Positions 1 through 8,760 of a stretch of 64,000 bases of DNA are shown in pieces. The notes beneath the pieces are model-generated. The model was not told the origin of the DNA. It searched no databases and saw only the letters and a program-made list of their open reading frames with translations. The stretch's first letter is position 1, and each line of letters begins with the position of its first letter. The position numbers were made by a program, and so were the translations under genes. The DNA is from Shewanella algicola (GTDB taxonomy: Bacteria; Pseudomonadota; Gammaproteobacteria; Enterobacterales; Shewanellaceae): contig NZ_BMQI01000003.1 of the NCBI RefSeq assembly GCF_014648035.1, positions 1 to 64,000 of the forward strand, in the 5' to 3' direction.

Positions 1-102
1 ATGTATGAGCGATTAAATGAGGAAAACTCTCTCAAAATATGATCGATATAAGGGATGGTTACACTTGGGTCTCACTTTACCCAAATTACTTAGTTATTAT
101 CC

Positions 103-154
103 ATACAATAAGGATAGGCCGCGCGAAGCCGCGTCCTTATCCCAAGTGTTGAAC
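103..154 (+). other. attC-like integron recombination site (copy A)
   Basis: A GC-rich interrupted palindrome (AATAAGGATAGGCCGCG against CCGCGTCCTTATCC) ends in GTTGAAC, which fits the integron core consensus GTTRRRY. The same block recurs at 1738-1793 and 3773-3827 with only a few differences. The left border is the most degenerate of the three: the RYYYAAC-like box has decayed to ATACAAT. What is seen is the repeat and the fold; its identity as attC is inferred from the core motif and from cassette-type genes ending at the sister copies. Confidence 0.6.
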
Positions 155-805
155 AAGCCCGAACATCGAGAGTGACTCTTTATTATGTAAATAACAGCTC
201 GAGAATCCGCGCTGTTTGATGTAATCGTTATCGGGTAACTTTTCTGTAGTCAGCAAGCCTCCCTTAGCTTATTTGCTAATTATTTAACTCTCTTAATTTC
301 AGTGCGTTAAATTAATCCTCCAGGGTATTCAGTTAAGCCATTATCCTTATTATTTTCCATTACTATTAGGTTGTGATCCGTAAATTTGTCGGTCGTGCCA
401 ATACGCCCATAAAGCGCATTGGTTGCTGACAGTAGGGGCAACTGCGAGTCGCTAATCTGCGCTTTATCTCAGGAATGATTGGAAACGCTGCCCCAGCAAC
501 CGCTAGCATAAGCTGTATTTGTAGCCTGAGCTTTATGGCGTTACCTCTGAGTAATCCATAGTCACGCACTCGCCTTAATCCCTTCGGTAATACGTGTTGC
601 AGTATTAACCAGAGAAATTCTATGGCAGGTAATGTGCGTACTTTTGTCGACTTTGTTTGGCTGTCTTCATACTCGAAACTCACGTTGTCATCGACATGAC
701 TTTTGATGTTTTTGTCAGCCAGTACGCCGCGATAAAGATAGCGTGATAAATACTGCAACGCAGGCGAGCCTTTACCCACATGTTGACAGTCTACTACCCA
801 CTTTT
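155..805 (-). mobile_element. IS91-family element remnant, copy 1 (3' part)
   Basis: This stretch aligns base for base, by eye at roughly 85-90 percent identity, with 1794-2445. It contains the non-coding end of an IS91-like element (155-365) and the C-terminal part of its transposase (366-805, minus). Homology stops at about 805, where copy 2 continues into the rest of the transposase, so this copy is truncated. It starts directly behind attC-like copy A. On the minus strand the end of the copy abuts GTTC and CTTG tetranucleotides, which are the known target words of IS91-type transposition; the exact border is inferred. Confidence 0.65.
366..805 (-). pseudogene. IS91-family transposase, C-terminal fragment (copy 1)
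   Basis: The open frame encodes the C-terminal part of a Y2/HUH IS91 transposase. Visible family features are GKGSPALQYLSRYLYRG, in which the tyrosines of the Y2 motif region lie, EFLWLILQHVLPKGLRRVRDYG, and a terminal CPYCQQPM cysteine pair. The N-terminal half, including the HUH metal-binding motif, is missing upstream of about 805, so the product cannot be an active transposase. The reading frame ends at TAA 366-368, the same place as the aligned end of copy 2 at 2004. The fragment is still open over 137 codons from the first ATG at 779, unlike copy 2, which carries nonsense codons. Confidence 0.75.
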
Positions 806-1019
806 TCTGTTGTGCAGGATTTCTTAGGTGACAGGTAACTCACTTATTTAACGCTAATGATTTGGCCATATCGATTGAAATTAAATAGTTGAGTACATCA
901 AACATAACCCTCGCCAAAGCAATTAAAACGAGTTAAGTTACTTGTACAAATTATGGGTGGCTTTTTTCCCACTGTTACTTTCAACACTAATATTTGATGT
1001 ATATAGATAGGGAAATAGT

Positions 1020-1223
1020 ATGTCTAAAAAAAGTAAAATTATTCTTATGCCAGCTATCATTAGCGCCACTTTCGTATTGTCTTTCTGGATTTCATCGGTA
1101 AGAGAATCTCAAAGTATACTCGGTATGAGCTCAGACTTGGCCAGTGGTGTAACAATTGGGTTAGGAATTGGTCTAGCATTGGTTTTGCTGTCAACGCTCA
1201 ACAAGTCTAACTCTTCGAATTAG
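1020..1223 (+). CDS. small membrane protein, probable integron cassette gene
   Basis: A 67-residue protein with two predicted membrane segments, about residues 8-26 and 41-60 (the second contains GVTIGLGIGLALVLLSTL), joined by a short polar loop and followed by a Ser/Asn-rich tail. AGGGA lies 6 bases upstream of the ATG. The gene is followed after 5 bases by the long attC-like site at 1229-1343, the classic layout of a promoterless integron cassette. No family was recognised and no function can be assigned. A T-rich tract and the AT-rich spacer at 806-1019 precede it; whether that spacer has a promoter is unclear. Confidence 0.65.
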   Translation: MSKKSKIILMPAIISATFVLSFWISSVRESQSILGMSSDLASGVTIGLGIGLALVLLSTLNKSNSSN

Positions 1224-1228
1224 ATGCC

Positions 1229-1343
1229 ATATAACAAAAAAATTAAGTTCGCCTGCTGCGCAGGCTGGGGCGCAAACATGTGGGCTGCTCACTTCGTTCG
1301 GGTTTTAGCCCACATGCCTGCGCCCCTTATTTAAAAGTTAGGT
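1229..1343 (+). other. long attC-like site (copy B, different family)
   Basis: The 115-bp block opens with ATATAAC and closes with GTTAGGT, which matches the GTTRRRY core. Between them is a long imperfect palindrome: arms at 1267-1286 (GGGGCGCA, then CATGTGGGCT) and 1307-1326 (AGCCCACATG, then TGCGCCCC) around a 20-base loop. This resembles the long Vibrio-type repeat architecture and is unrelated in sequence to the 55-bp sites around it. It separates the small membrane protein gene from the lipoprotein gene. Recombination would be expected between 1337 and 1338. Confidence 0.6.
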
Positions 1344-1356
1344 GCTAGGAGCTCAC

Positions 1357-1743
1357 TTGAAAAAATCACTTTGTCTATTCGCTTGTCTTTTTTTGTTTAC
1401 AGGCTGTACTATGTCGCCAGAGCCAAGTTTTATTTACTATCAAAGTTCTGTGCCTACATCATGCAATATAGTTGTTGGTTTGTCACAAGAAGACGGTCAG
1501 TTTGAGTACAAAGTTACAATAGATACTCGTACTGCTATGGGGCGCTTTGTAAAAACAGGTCAACAAATTACATTTTCAGGGTTATACGCTTCAAAATCGG
1601 TCGGGAATTCAAAAATAGAAGTCAGTGCTTTAATACATGGTGATGCTTTGGTCATCCAAAACTTTGGTAATAGTATGAATCCATTTACACTCTTTTCAGA
1701 ATGCGATGATAAATACTTATCACTGGTTAAAGTGCGCACATAA
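1357..1743 (+). CDS. predicted lipoprotein, integron cassette gene
   Basis: A 128-residue exported protein with a lipoprotein signal: two lysines, a hydrophobic stretch CLFACLFLFTGC and the lipobox cysteine at residue 17. I chose the TTG at 1357 because AGGAG (1347-1351) sits 5 bases upstream and the signal peptide begins exactly there; the GTG at 1342 would add five residues and lies inside the attC core. The mature part is rich in beta-type segments and has a second cysteine near the C terminus (FSECDDKY). The stop codon at 1741-1743 lies inside the next attC-like site, as is typical for a cassette. The mature domain was not assigned to a family. Confidence 0.7.
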   Translation: MKKSLCLFACLFLFTGCTMSPEPSFIYYQSSVPTSCNIVVGLSQEDGQFEYKVTIDTRTAMGRFVKTGQQITFSGLYASKSVGNSKIEVSALIHGDALVIQNFGNSMNPFTLFSECDDKYLSLVKVRT

Positions 1744-1793
1744 CAAATAAGAATAGGCCGCGCAAAGCCGCGTCCTTATCCCAAGTGTTGAAC
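1738..1793 (+). other. attC-like integron recombination site (copy C)
   Basis: A 56-bp site running from ACATAAC to GTTGAAC with the same interrupted palindrome as copies A and D. Two bases of the arms differ from D (AAGAATAGG for AAGGATAGG, CGCAAAGCC for CGCGAAGCC). It overlaps the stop codon of the lipoprotein gene. The predicted exchange point is between 1787 and 1788, making the lipoprotein cassette (1338-1787) 450 bp, a normal cassette size. Confidence 0.65.
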
Positions 1794-2735
1794 AAGCCCG
1801 AACAGCTGAGAGCGACTCTTTATTATGTAAATAACATCTCGAGAAAACGCGCTGTTTGATGTGATGGTTATTTGGCAACTTTTCTGTAGCCAGCAAGCGA
1901 CCTTAGCCCCTTTGCTAATTGTTTAACTCTATTTATTTCTGTGCGTTAAATTAATCCTCCACGGTATTCACTTAAGCCATTATTCTTATTATCATTTTCA
2001 ACATTAGGTTGAGGTCTTTACGTTCGTCGGTCGTGCCACTATGCCCATAAAGCGCATTGGTTGCTAACAACAAGGACAACTGCGCGTTGCTAACCTGCGC
2101 TTTATCTCGGGAATGATTGAAAAGGTTGCCCCAGCTACGGCCAGCATAAGCTGTATTTGTAGCCTGAGCTTTTTGGCGTTACCTCTGAGTAATCCATAGT
2201 CTCTTACTCGTCTTAATCCCTTCGGTAATACGTGTTGCAGTATTAACCAGAGAAATTCTATGACGGCTAGTGTACGAATTTTCTTCGATTTGGTTTGGCT
2301 GTCTTCATACTCGAAGCTCACCAGACCATCAACATGGCTTTTGATGTTTTTGTCGGGCAGTACGCCACGATAAAGATAGCGTGATAAATACTGCAACGCA
2401 GGCAAGCCTTTACCCACATGTTGACAGTCTACTACCCACTTTTTCAGTAGTGAGGTTGGCAGTGTGAGATTACGTTTTGTCAAATGTTCCAGCAAACGTG
2501 CGCGCCAGACATTGGCGAGGTTAAAGGCGTTAAACAGGTATTTGCCTTTGTTCTTTTTCTAGTGCTGTTGGCTCTTGTTAAAACTGCCCGCTGGAATAAT
2601 AAAGTGAATATGCGGATGCAAATCACGCCGTCGGCTGTGGGTATGCAGTACGTCGGTAAAACCAATATCACCAGCAAGCTTCGGTGAGTTAAACGCAAAG
2701 TCTTTGAGCAGCATAACCTTGGCTTGCATCTTTAA
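1794..2735 (-). mobile_element. IS91-family element remnant, copy 2
   Basis: The same IS91-type end and transposase C-terminal region as copy 1 follow directly behind attC-like copy C. This copy extends about 290 bp further into the transposase and includes the HUH region. It breaks off at about 2735, so the 5' end of the element is lost. On the minus strand the junction with the attC is GTTCGGGCTTGTTCAAC, which contains both IS91 target words. At copy D, which has no IS91 insert, sequence similarity to copies A and C ends at this point, supporting the border. Confidence 0.65.
2004..2735 (-). pseudogene. IS91-family transposase, degenerate (copy 2)
   Basis: Reading the minus strand in one frame gives LKDFAFNSPKLAGDIGFTDV, then VLHTHSRRRDLHPHIHFIIP, which contains the HUH metal-binding motif of IS91 Y2 transposases, then KYLFNAFNLANVWRARLLEH and the same C-terminal domain as copy 1. 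Two in-frame nonsense codons interrupt it: TAG at 2559-2561 in the context QQH-stop-KKN, and TAG at 2064-2066, where copy 1 has CAG. Without them the frame would end at TAA 2004-2006, at the position matching the end of copy 1. The N terminus is missing. It is a dead gene. Confidence 0.75.
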
Positions 2736-3067
2736 GAGTGTTTAAAAGGACAAAAAACAGTTGGTTTTTACTTCTCGGTCGCTTATTTTAACCAACAATT
2801 TTGCGCCGCTTAGCGTGGTGCTGAGGCTGTAGAATTACTCCAAAGTTTAAAGTAGCGGATGATTTTTGTGTTTATACAGCCCGTAAGATCCATTTTATGA
2901 TGGATTATTGCTTCAGATTTCACGTACAAACGCAATTTGAGGCTCAATTTATAATAAATTTTGAGGCTACTTTTTCTAAAATAGAAATTTTACAGGTTCG
3001 TTATGCATATTTTTCATTTTGGCTTAAATTGTATGTTCAGGTTCAGTGTTTCAGGGTAGAGGTAAAA
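2736..3067. other. AT-rich spacer between IS91 remnant and HAD gene
   Basis: No gene is supported in these 332 bases. The open frame that leads into the HAD gene from 2897 has a low-complexity Phe-rich translation and no ribosome binding site, so it is treated as a spurious extension. The GC-rich patch at 2802-2830 (GCGCCGCTTAGCGTGGTGC) could be a decayed palindrome, but I cannot assign it. Confidence 0.4.
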
Positions 3068-3778
3068 ATGAAACTAGATGCGGTGTTGTGGGACTATGAC
3101 GGAACCCTTGTAAATTCAGTTCCTAAGAATATTGATATTACAAAAGCGATCTTATCTATTGTTGCCCCACATTTAACAGGAGACTTTTTGCCCAAATATT
3201 TGCGTGATGAAGAGTCATACCATCAAGCAAACCATGGTGCCAAAAATTGGCAAGAGCTTTACGTTGACTACTATGGGTTAACACATGAGCAAATGTTGAT
3301 TGCTGGAGGTATGTGGGCGGAACACCAAGAGAAAAATACTACGGAAGTCATGCTATTTGAAGGCATCAAAGACGTAGTCACTAAATTTTCTCATCTTCCT
3401 CATGGTATTTGTTCGCAGAATTCGCAAAACAATATTCGCCGTTTTTTGGAGAGCAATTCGATAGCAGGACCATTCAAGGCTATTGTAGGGTATGACGATG
3501 TTTCAAGCGGTAACCAAAAACCTGATGCATTTGGTGGTCTTAAGTGCATTGATTCAATTTTCGGTCATACGAATAGTCAGTGTTTAATATATATCGGAGA
3601 CCATGAAGCCGACGTTAAATTTGCGCGTAACCTGCAAGCGAAACTCGGTAGTAAAGCTCGGGTAATTGCTGTGGCAGCAGCTTACAGTCGTTCAGCACCA
3701 GAATCTTGGGAGTGCAAGCCGGACTATACTGCATACACTGTCGATGAGCTTTTTGGCATCATCGGAAAATACGCATAA
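3068..3778 (+). CDS. HAD-superfamily hydrolase, integron cassette gene
   Basis: A 236-residue protein carrying all four haloacid-dehalogenase motifs: DYDGTLVNS near the N terminus (nucleophile Asp and acid/base Asp), GICSQNS as motif II, the lysine in NQKPDAFGG as motif III, and YIGDHEADVKFARN as motif IV. The helical cap between motifs I and II is of the phosphoglycolate-phosphatase (subclass IA) kind. The start at ATG 3068 is preceded by AGAGG and places motif I at residue 8, as usual. The substrate cannot be read from the sequence; a small phosphate monoester is likely. The stop codon is embedded in attC-like copy D, so this is the distal gene of a cassette. Confidence 0.8.
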   Translation: MKLDAVLWDYDGTLVNSVPKNIDITKAILSIVAPHLTGDFLPKYLRDEESYHQANHGAKNWQELYVDYYGLTHEQMLIAGGMWAEHQEKNTTEVMLFEGIKDVVTKFSHLPHGICSQNSQNNIRRFLESNSIAGPFKAIVGYDDVSSGNQKPDAFGGLKCIDSIFGHTNSQCLIYIGDHEADVKFARNLQAKLGSKARVIAVAAAYSRSAPESWECKPDYTAYTVDELFGIIGKYA

Positions 3779-3827
3779 CAAATAAGGATAGGCCGCGCGA
3801 AGCCGCGTCCTATCCCAAGTGTTGAAC
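3773..3827 (+). other. attC-like integron recombination site (copy D)
   Basis: A 55-bp site running from GCATAAC to GTTGAAC, identical to copy A over the central palindrome except for one missing T (TCCTATCCC against TCCTTATCCC). It covers the stop codon of the HAD hydrolase gene. After the shared CAAGCCCGA the downstream sequence is unrelated to copies A and C. This is the last attC-like site in the window, and the region to its right looks like stable core chromosome. Confidence 0.65.
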
Positions 3828-4031
3828 AAGCCCGATACAAAACATGGCCACCCAGCCCAAATGTTAAACCCTAGTATCAACAGATCCATGTTTATTTAAT
3901 TTCAGCAGATTTATTCATTTTTGTGATCAATATGATGCGACAAATAACAAATGCAATGAGTCATAACCACATTCTAAGCTTTAGTTGCTATTATTTATAA
4001 CTCTGAATGACTCAATAAAAGGTGAAGTTCA

Positions 4032-6008
4032 ATGCGCGTGAAAACAATCAAACAAAGATATAGCCTTGTGCTGGTGGCCTTTATTGTATTAATTAGTATC
4101 CTCACAACGATAGGCATACAACATTGGGTAAAACCTGCTCTACAAGCTGAAGAAGAAAAAAGCCTGAGTTTTGCGGTTAAAGATATTGCTACCGAAATTA
4201 AGCTAATTCTTGCTGCTGTTCAGTCTCAACAACGAGCGACTACTCAACTTATTCCAAACCTCGAAAGTACGCAAATTGATTCTTTATTACCTCATTTGGT
4301 AGACCAGTACGGTAATCAATTGGTATTTGGAGGTGGTATTTGGCCCATGCCAAACAAGAGGATTGTCGGTGTTGACCGAGCAAGTTCATTTTACCATAGA
4401 GACACAAGCGGTAAGTTAGTCGTAAACACTTATTGGAATAGTGATGAAGCACCTGACTATTTCACTCAAGCTTGGCATAAGGCTGGCCAGAACGCGCCTA
4501 AAGGTCAATGTGTCTGGGCTAATGCTTACAAAGATGGTGCCAGTATTGAGCCTCGTACAAACTGTGCAATGGGTATTTATGAAGGCACCTCTCTATATGG
4601 GGTCTCTACCGTTGATGTAACACTTGGATTTTTTAATGAACTAGTGGCAGATAAAGAGCGTGAGCTTAATGCAGAAATCTTGATTGTTGAAGCGGATGGG
4701 AAAATTCTAAGTACTAATAAAGTTCTCAACAATGAAAACGTTATTTTAACCGATCTATCTGATCAGTCTTACCCATTGGCTTTAGCGCTAAATAATGCTT
4801 TAAAAACTTCAGAGTTTAGGAAGGAGTTTGAGCAAAATGATGAAGAGCACATTCTTCTAGTTCAAGAGGTCGTCGGGACTCCTTGGTTAATCGCAGTCGC
4901 TAAACCAACAAGTTTACTTACTATGCAAACACAAGAGATCATGTCGACTCTGGCAGTGATTCAACTTCCAATGGTCGCTCTCTTATTAGGCGTGCTGCTT
5001 TATGCATTTACGAGTTTGGGTAATCGATTTAAGGCACTTAAGGAAAATGTAGATACGCTATCAGCGGGTGATGCAGATCTTAGTATTAGGCTACCGATTA
5101 AAGGAGAAGACGAGTTGGATGCTGTTTCTGAATCGATGAATAACTTTATCTCCTATTTACAAAATCTAATCACAAATGTCATTGAAGCCAACCTTGTTTG
5201 TAACCAACAGATTACCGCGATGACAGCTTTAACTGAAGAAACACTGATCATATTGGATCAACATGTTAAAGAAACAGACATGGTTGCTACTGCTGTTAAC
5301 GAACTCAGTTCTTCAGCACAGGAAGTTGCTGGATATACTAATCAGAGCACAGAAATTACCAATTCAGCACAGCGCGAAGCTTTGAACTCGGGAGATTCTG
5401 CACGTAAAGCAACTATTAGTGTTGGTGAGCTAATGCAAAATGTTGAAATAACTTCTGCAAATGTTGGCAAGATGCAAGATAACGCATCTTCGATTGAGGG
5501 CGTATTGCAAGTGATACGTGGTATTGCCGAACAAACTAACTTACTTGCGCTAAATGCGGCCATTGAAGCCGCTCGAGCAGGTGAGTTGGGTCGTGGATTT
5601 GCTGTTGTTGCTGACGAAGTGCGTAATCTTGCCGCAAAAACTCAAGATAGTACCGCTGAAGTCGCACAGATGCTGGATAACTTAAAAAGTGGTGTTGAAA
5701 CAACCGTTACCTCAATGTCAGAAACCCGAGAGCGATGCCAAATTACATCGGTATTGACGAATGATGTCACAGAGGGGATAGCGACTATGCAAAACGCTGT
5801 TTCAAAAGTGGATGATGTGAGTGTTCAAATTGCGACCGCGGCAAATGAACAAAGTCAGGTGGCGGAAGAGATCAACCGAAGCATGGAATCGATCAGAAGT
5901 ATGCTTATGGATCTGCACGGCCACGGTAAAACATCAGGGGATCATGCAAAAGCTCTCCAGAACGCTAACCGAAGTTTACAAGATCTTGTCGACCAATTTA
6001 AAGTGTAG
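4032..6008 (+). CDS. methyl-accepting chemotaxis protein
   Basis: A 658-residue transmembrane chemoreceptor. Membrane segment 1 is at about residues 11-30 and segment 2 at about 306-328. The roughly 270-residue periplasmic part between them resembles a Cache-type sensor (contains GGGIWPMP and a [13 protein letters not shown] segment). A HAMP linker (about 330-380) and the methyl-accepting signalling hairpin follow. The highly conserved hairpin tip is [19 protein letters not shown], then [15 protein letters not shown], at about residues 498-532. AAAAGGTGAAG precedes the ATG. The protein would signal through CheW/CheA to the flagellar motor; the ligand is unknown. It is the first gene right of the integron-like region and is monocistronic. 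No pentapeptide methylation-enzyme tether is visible at the C terminus. Confidence 0.92.
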   Translation: MRVKTIKQRYSLVLVAFIVLISILTTIGIQHWVKPALQAEEEKSLSFAVKDIATEIKLILAAVQSQQRATTQLIPNLESTQIDSLLPHLVDQYGNQLVFGGGIWPMPNKRIVGVDRASSFYHRDTSGKLVVNTYWNSDEAPDYFTQAWHKAGQNAPKGQCVWANAYKDGASIEPRTNCAMGIYEGTSLYGVSTVDVTLGFFNELVADKERELNAEILIVEADGKILSTNKVLNNENVILTDLSDQSYPLALALNNALKTSEFRKEFEQNDEEHILLVQEVVGTPWLIAVAKPTSLLTMQTQEIMSTLAVIQLPMVALLLGVLLYAFTSLGNRFKALKENVDTLSAGDADLSIRLPIKGEDELDAVSESMNNFISYLQNLITNVIEANLVCNQQITAMTALTEETLIILDQHVKETDMVATAVNELSSSAQEVAGYTNQSTEITNSAQREALNSGDSARKATISVGELMQNVEITSANVGKMQDNASSIEGVLQVIRGIAEQTNLLALNAAIEAARAGELGRGFAVVADEVRNLAAKTQDSTAEVAQMLDNLKSGVETTVTSMSETRERCQITSVLTNDVTEGIATMQNAVSKVDDVSVQIATAANEQSQVAEEINRSMESIRSMLMDLHGHGKTSGDHAKALQNANRSLQDLVDQFKV

Positions 6009-6387
6009 TGTCTGTAATAAGGCTGTTGGAGTAATTAAGCGAATAAGAGTCTGCAGTTATATTATTATGATTTTATCAGATGAATACTACTGCAGACCTT
6101 AAAGACAGCAACCCCGGCTAATAAACACTGCCGGGACGACAAGAAGGGTGTTAACTAACTTTATTAATAAAAAGATTCATTATCTGGTCTGTGCAAAACG
6201 CTACGACGTTTGTGGCAGTAAGTCATATGTACAAAAGTACAAACACCTGGATCCCGACTAAAAAGCACTGCCGGGACAACAAGAAGGTGGATAATAAGCT
6301 TTGTTCAGTAATGTATTAATGCGGATTGGTACAAGAAACAATCAGACGTTTATTGGCTGAACACCAAAGCAATACTTTAAAATAAAT
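6009..6387. repeat. intergenic region with two copies of a GCCGGG-containing repeat
   Basis: Two related units occur, about 6111-6157 and 6246-6299. Each contains CACTGCCGGGAC(G/A)ACAAGAAGG preceded by a CCCGGCTAATAAA- or CCCGACTAAAAA-type arm, so CCCGGC (6113-6118) can pair with GCCGGG (6130-6135). The second copy pairs imperfectly. No T-tract follows either hairpin, so they are not obvious terminators. They look like copies of a small dispersed palindromic repeat. No gene was seen in this gap. Confidence 0.5.
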
Positions 6388-6588
6388 CTATTCGTAAAAA
6401 TCGAGTGGGATGAGGTTTTGATAAACATAGTAACCAAGTGGGCCCATAAGTAGGCTTAACATGGACCACAGAAAACGTTGGGCATTTTTGATATGGGCTT
6501 TAGTGGTAAAAGCACGATAGCAAAAGTGGATGTGCAAGATCAGCAAGGCGATCAGCATAAAGACTAACGTAATATCCATATTGTTCAT
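6388..6588 (-). CDS. small membrane protein, PLDc_N-like
   Basis: A 66-residue protein with two membrane segments (about residues 6-25 and 39-58). The second half, NAQRFLWSMLSLLMGPLGYY, matches the pattern of the short PLDc_N (phospholipase-D nuclease N-terminal) membrane domain, which often ends in GPLGxxxY. Such stand-alone copies are common in proteobacteria and have no known function. AGGAA lies 6 bases upstream of the start on the minus strand. It is a single gene between the repeat region and a GST gene that reads the same way. Confidence 0.7.
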   Translation of the reverse strand: MNNMDITLVFMLIALLILHIHFCYRAFTTKAHIKNAQRFLWSMLSLLMGPLGYYVYQNLIPLDFYE

Positions 6589-6752
6589 GTCATGTTCCTT
6601 TGCGTTCCAGCAATGACTTGGCTAAATGTAAAATTCTGCAGTAAAAAATTCGAAAATCCGCTTTCAACTCTGCAATTCATTCTTACATCGCTAATTTACT
6701 GCAAAATTAAACAGAATAATAGTCAGTAAATCATTAAATATTCATAATTTTT

Positions 6753-7469
6753 TTAATTTTTACACAAAGGTATGACTTTTACATTTTGTTGTTGCGATTG
6801 TTTGAGGAGCATCATGTTTTTTTCTGGTAACCATAATGCGTACTTATGCATGACGGCTTGAAATAACGCACTATTTACTAATGTTGTTAACCATTGACTC
6901 ACTTTCGGATAAGGCAAGGTGTTAAACCATGTCGGTTCGACATTAGCAAATTGGCGGATAAACGGAAAAGTGGCAAAGTCAGCCAATGTTGGGCTATCTG
7001 CACATAAGTACGCTTGTTGAGCTAATTTATCTTCTAATACCTGCAAAAACACTTCTGCCTGTTGGCGATACCAGATTTGGCTGTGTTCAGGGAACCTGTC
7101 AGCGTATTTGTATTTATCTAGCCAGGGCTTAAAGTCATTGTCATTAGCATGTACCCAGGCCATTGTTTGTGGCTTTGGTATCTCATCAAGTAATGTTTGA
7201 TAAGCCCCGGGCGTTAACCAGGGCGAGCTTGGGTCTGGGTGTTGAGTCAAGGAAAATTGCATTACTTCAATGCTTTCTGCAATCACCTGCTGCTCAGCGG
7301 TGATCAACACTGGCACAGTACCTTTTGCTGATACGGTAAGCATCTCTTGCGGTTTATTTTTGAGTTCAATTTCGCGCACGTTAGGGTTTAACTGGCTTAA
7401 ATGTAACCCAATACGTGCTCGCATGGCATAAGGACAACGACGAAAAGTATACAAAATAGCTGAATTCAT
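6753..7469 (-). CDS. glutathione S-transferase family protein
   Basis: A 238-residue cytosolic protein. The N-terminal thioredoxin-like domain begins LYTFRRCPYAMRARIGL, with the CPYAMRAR signature of Cys-type GSTs. GTVPVL provides the cis-Pro, and SIEVMQF matches the glutathione-binding ES/SS element (here IAESIEVM). A helical C-terminal domain contains ADFATFPFIRQFANV. I chose ATG 7469 because the strand-helix of the thioredoxin fold begins there; upstream in-frame codons would add an aromatic stretch unlike the family. The substrate is unknown. It diverges from trhO across a roughly 245-bp gap. Confidence 0.85.
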   Translation of the reverse strand: MNSAILYTFRRCPYAMRARIGLHLSQLNPNVREIELKNKPQEMLTVSAKGTVPVLITAEQQVIAESIEVMQFSLTQHPDPSSPWLTPGAYQTLLDEIPKPQTMAWVHANDNDFKPWLDKYKYADRFPEHSQIWYRQQAEVFLQVLEDKLAQQAYLCADSPTLADFATFPFIRQFANVEPTWFNTLPYPKVSQWLTTLVNSALFQAVMHKYALWLPEKNMMLLKQSQQQNVKVIPLCKN

Positions 7470-7715
7470 AAAGCAACTTTTTAAATAGTAATAACAGTGA
7501 TAAATAATGAGCAATGTGGATTACCGTGACTAAAAGTGCGTTAACCACAACCACTTTAAAAACACAGTTTACGGCGGATTTCATGTCAAATCTAATTTTT
7601 GAGTGTGTTTTAAGTGTGACTTAGGTATACTTTCGGCCGTTTTTTAGAGTCTGCGCACGATGCGCGGGCTGTATTTGCACTGGAAATTAAGTTCCAGCCA
7701 GCGGAGTTATTATTG

Positions 7716-8732
7716 ATGCAAGATATGATTAAAGACCAAGCCCAGCCTGAACAGGTAGTGGTGTGCGCGTTATACAAGTTTGTGGCATTACCTCATTTTG
7801 AAGCGATTCGTCAGCCATTATTAACGGTAATGGAACAGAACGAGATTAAAGGCACCTTATTGCTCGCACAAGAAGGTATCAATGGTACGGTGGCTGGCAC
7901 TCAGAAAGGTATTGATACCTTATTGAGCTGGTTAGATACTCAACCAGGTTTAGATCACATTGTGACTAAAGTGTCATTCGATGCTGAAATGCCATTTTAT
8001 CGCACCAAAGTGAAGCTTAAAAAAGAAATCGTTACCATGGGCGTTGAAGGCGTTAACCCGCGTGAAGTGGTTGGCACTTATGTTAAGCCTAAAGACTGGA
8101 ATGCGCTTATTTCTGATCCCGATGTGATCTTGGTTGATACCCGTAATGATTACGAAGTGAAAATCGGTACCTTTAAAAATGCCGTTAACCCAGTGACAGA
8201 AACTTTTCGCGAGTTTCCTGAATATGTAAAACAGAATTTAGATCCTGCCAAACATAAAAAAGTGGCGATGTTTTGTACTGGCGGTATTCGCTGCGAAAAA
8301 TCAACTGCATACTTAAAAGAACAAGGCTTTGATGAGGTGTATCACCTTGAAGGCGGCATTTTAAAGTATCTTGAAGAAGTAGACCAAGAGCAAAGCATGT
8401 GGGAAGGCGAGTGTTTTGTGTTTGATAATCGCGTGGCGGTTAATCACAGCCTAGAGAAAGGCCAATACGATCAATGTAACGCATGTCGTATGCCGATTAC
8501 CGAAGAAGAGAAACTTTCTGAAGCCTATGTACAAGGTGTAAGTTGTCCGCATTGTGTTGATAAGATCCCTGCAGAGCAGCGCCAACGTTTTATTGAGCGT
8601 GAGCGCCAAGTGCAACTCGCTAAACAACGCGGTGAAGCGCATATCGGCAGCGATGTAAACCAAGTGATTGAAGCACGTCGTCAGCAAAAAGAAGCCCAGC
8701 GTAAAGCACAAGAGAAAGCGAATAACAAATAA
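7716..8732 (+). CDS. trhO: tRNA uridine(34) hydroxylase TrhO (rhodanese-like, YceA)
   Basis: A 338-residue enzyme of the TrhO/YceA family, which makes 5-hydroxyuridine at tRNA position 34 using oxygen. The N-terminal acylphosphatase-like domain (about 12-110) contains [14 protein letters not shown]. The rhodanese domain (about 125-220) has DTRNDYE and the active-site loop CTGGIRC (Cys 187). Behind it is a Cys-rich segment (CNACRMP and CPHC) that may bind zinc, and a charged, Gln/Lys-rich tail. ATG 7716 is used because GCGGAG lies 9 bases upstream; a TTG three bases earlier is possible. It is monocistronic, with a strong terminator behind it. Confidence 0.93.
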   Translation: MQDMIKDQAQPEQVVVCALYKFVALPHFEAIRQPLLTVMEQNEIKGTLLLAQEGINGTVAGTQKGIDTLLSWLDTQPGLDHIVTKVSFDAEMPFYRTKVKLKKEIVTMGVEGVNPREVVGTYVKPKDWNALISDPDVILVDTRNDYEVKIGTFKNAVNPVTETFREFPEYVKQNLDPAKHKKVAMFCTGGIRCEKSTAYLKEQGFDEVYHLEGGILKYLEEVDQEQSMWEGECFVFDNRVAVNHSLEKGQYDQCNACRMPITEEEKLSEAYVQGVSCPHCVDKIPAEQRQRFIERERQVQLAKQRGEAHIGSDVNQVIEARRQQKEAQRKAQEKANNK

Positions 8733-8760
8733 CGCCCAATAAGCCTTATTTAAAATGAGT

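Noticed and set aside
1-102. Possible end of a cassette gene at the window start (ATG to TGA, 1-42)
   Set aside because: Only 13 codons visible and no start context; cannot be told from chance.
2484-2687. 67-codon plus-strand frame in IS91 remnant
   Set aside because: It is the antisense of the transposase HUH region, whose minus-strand translation matches IS91 family motifs.
2897-3067. 57-residue N-terminal extension of the HAD gene
   Set aside because: Phe-rich low-complexity translation without homology; HAD motif I and a ribosome binding site fix the start at 3068.
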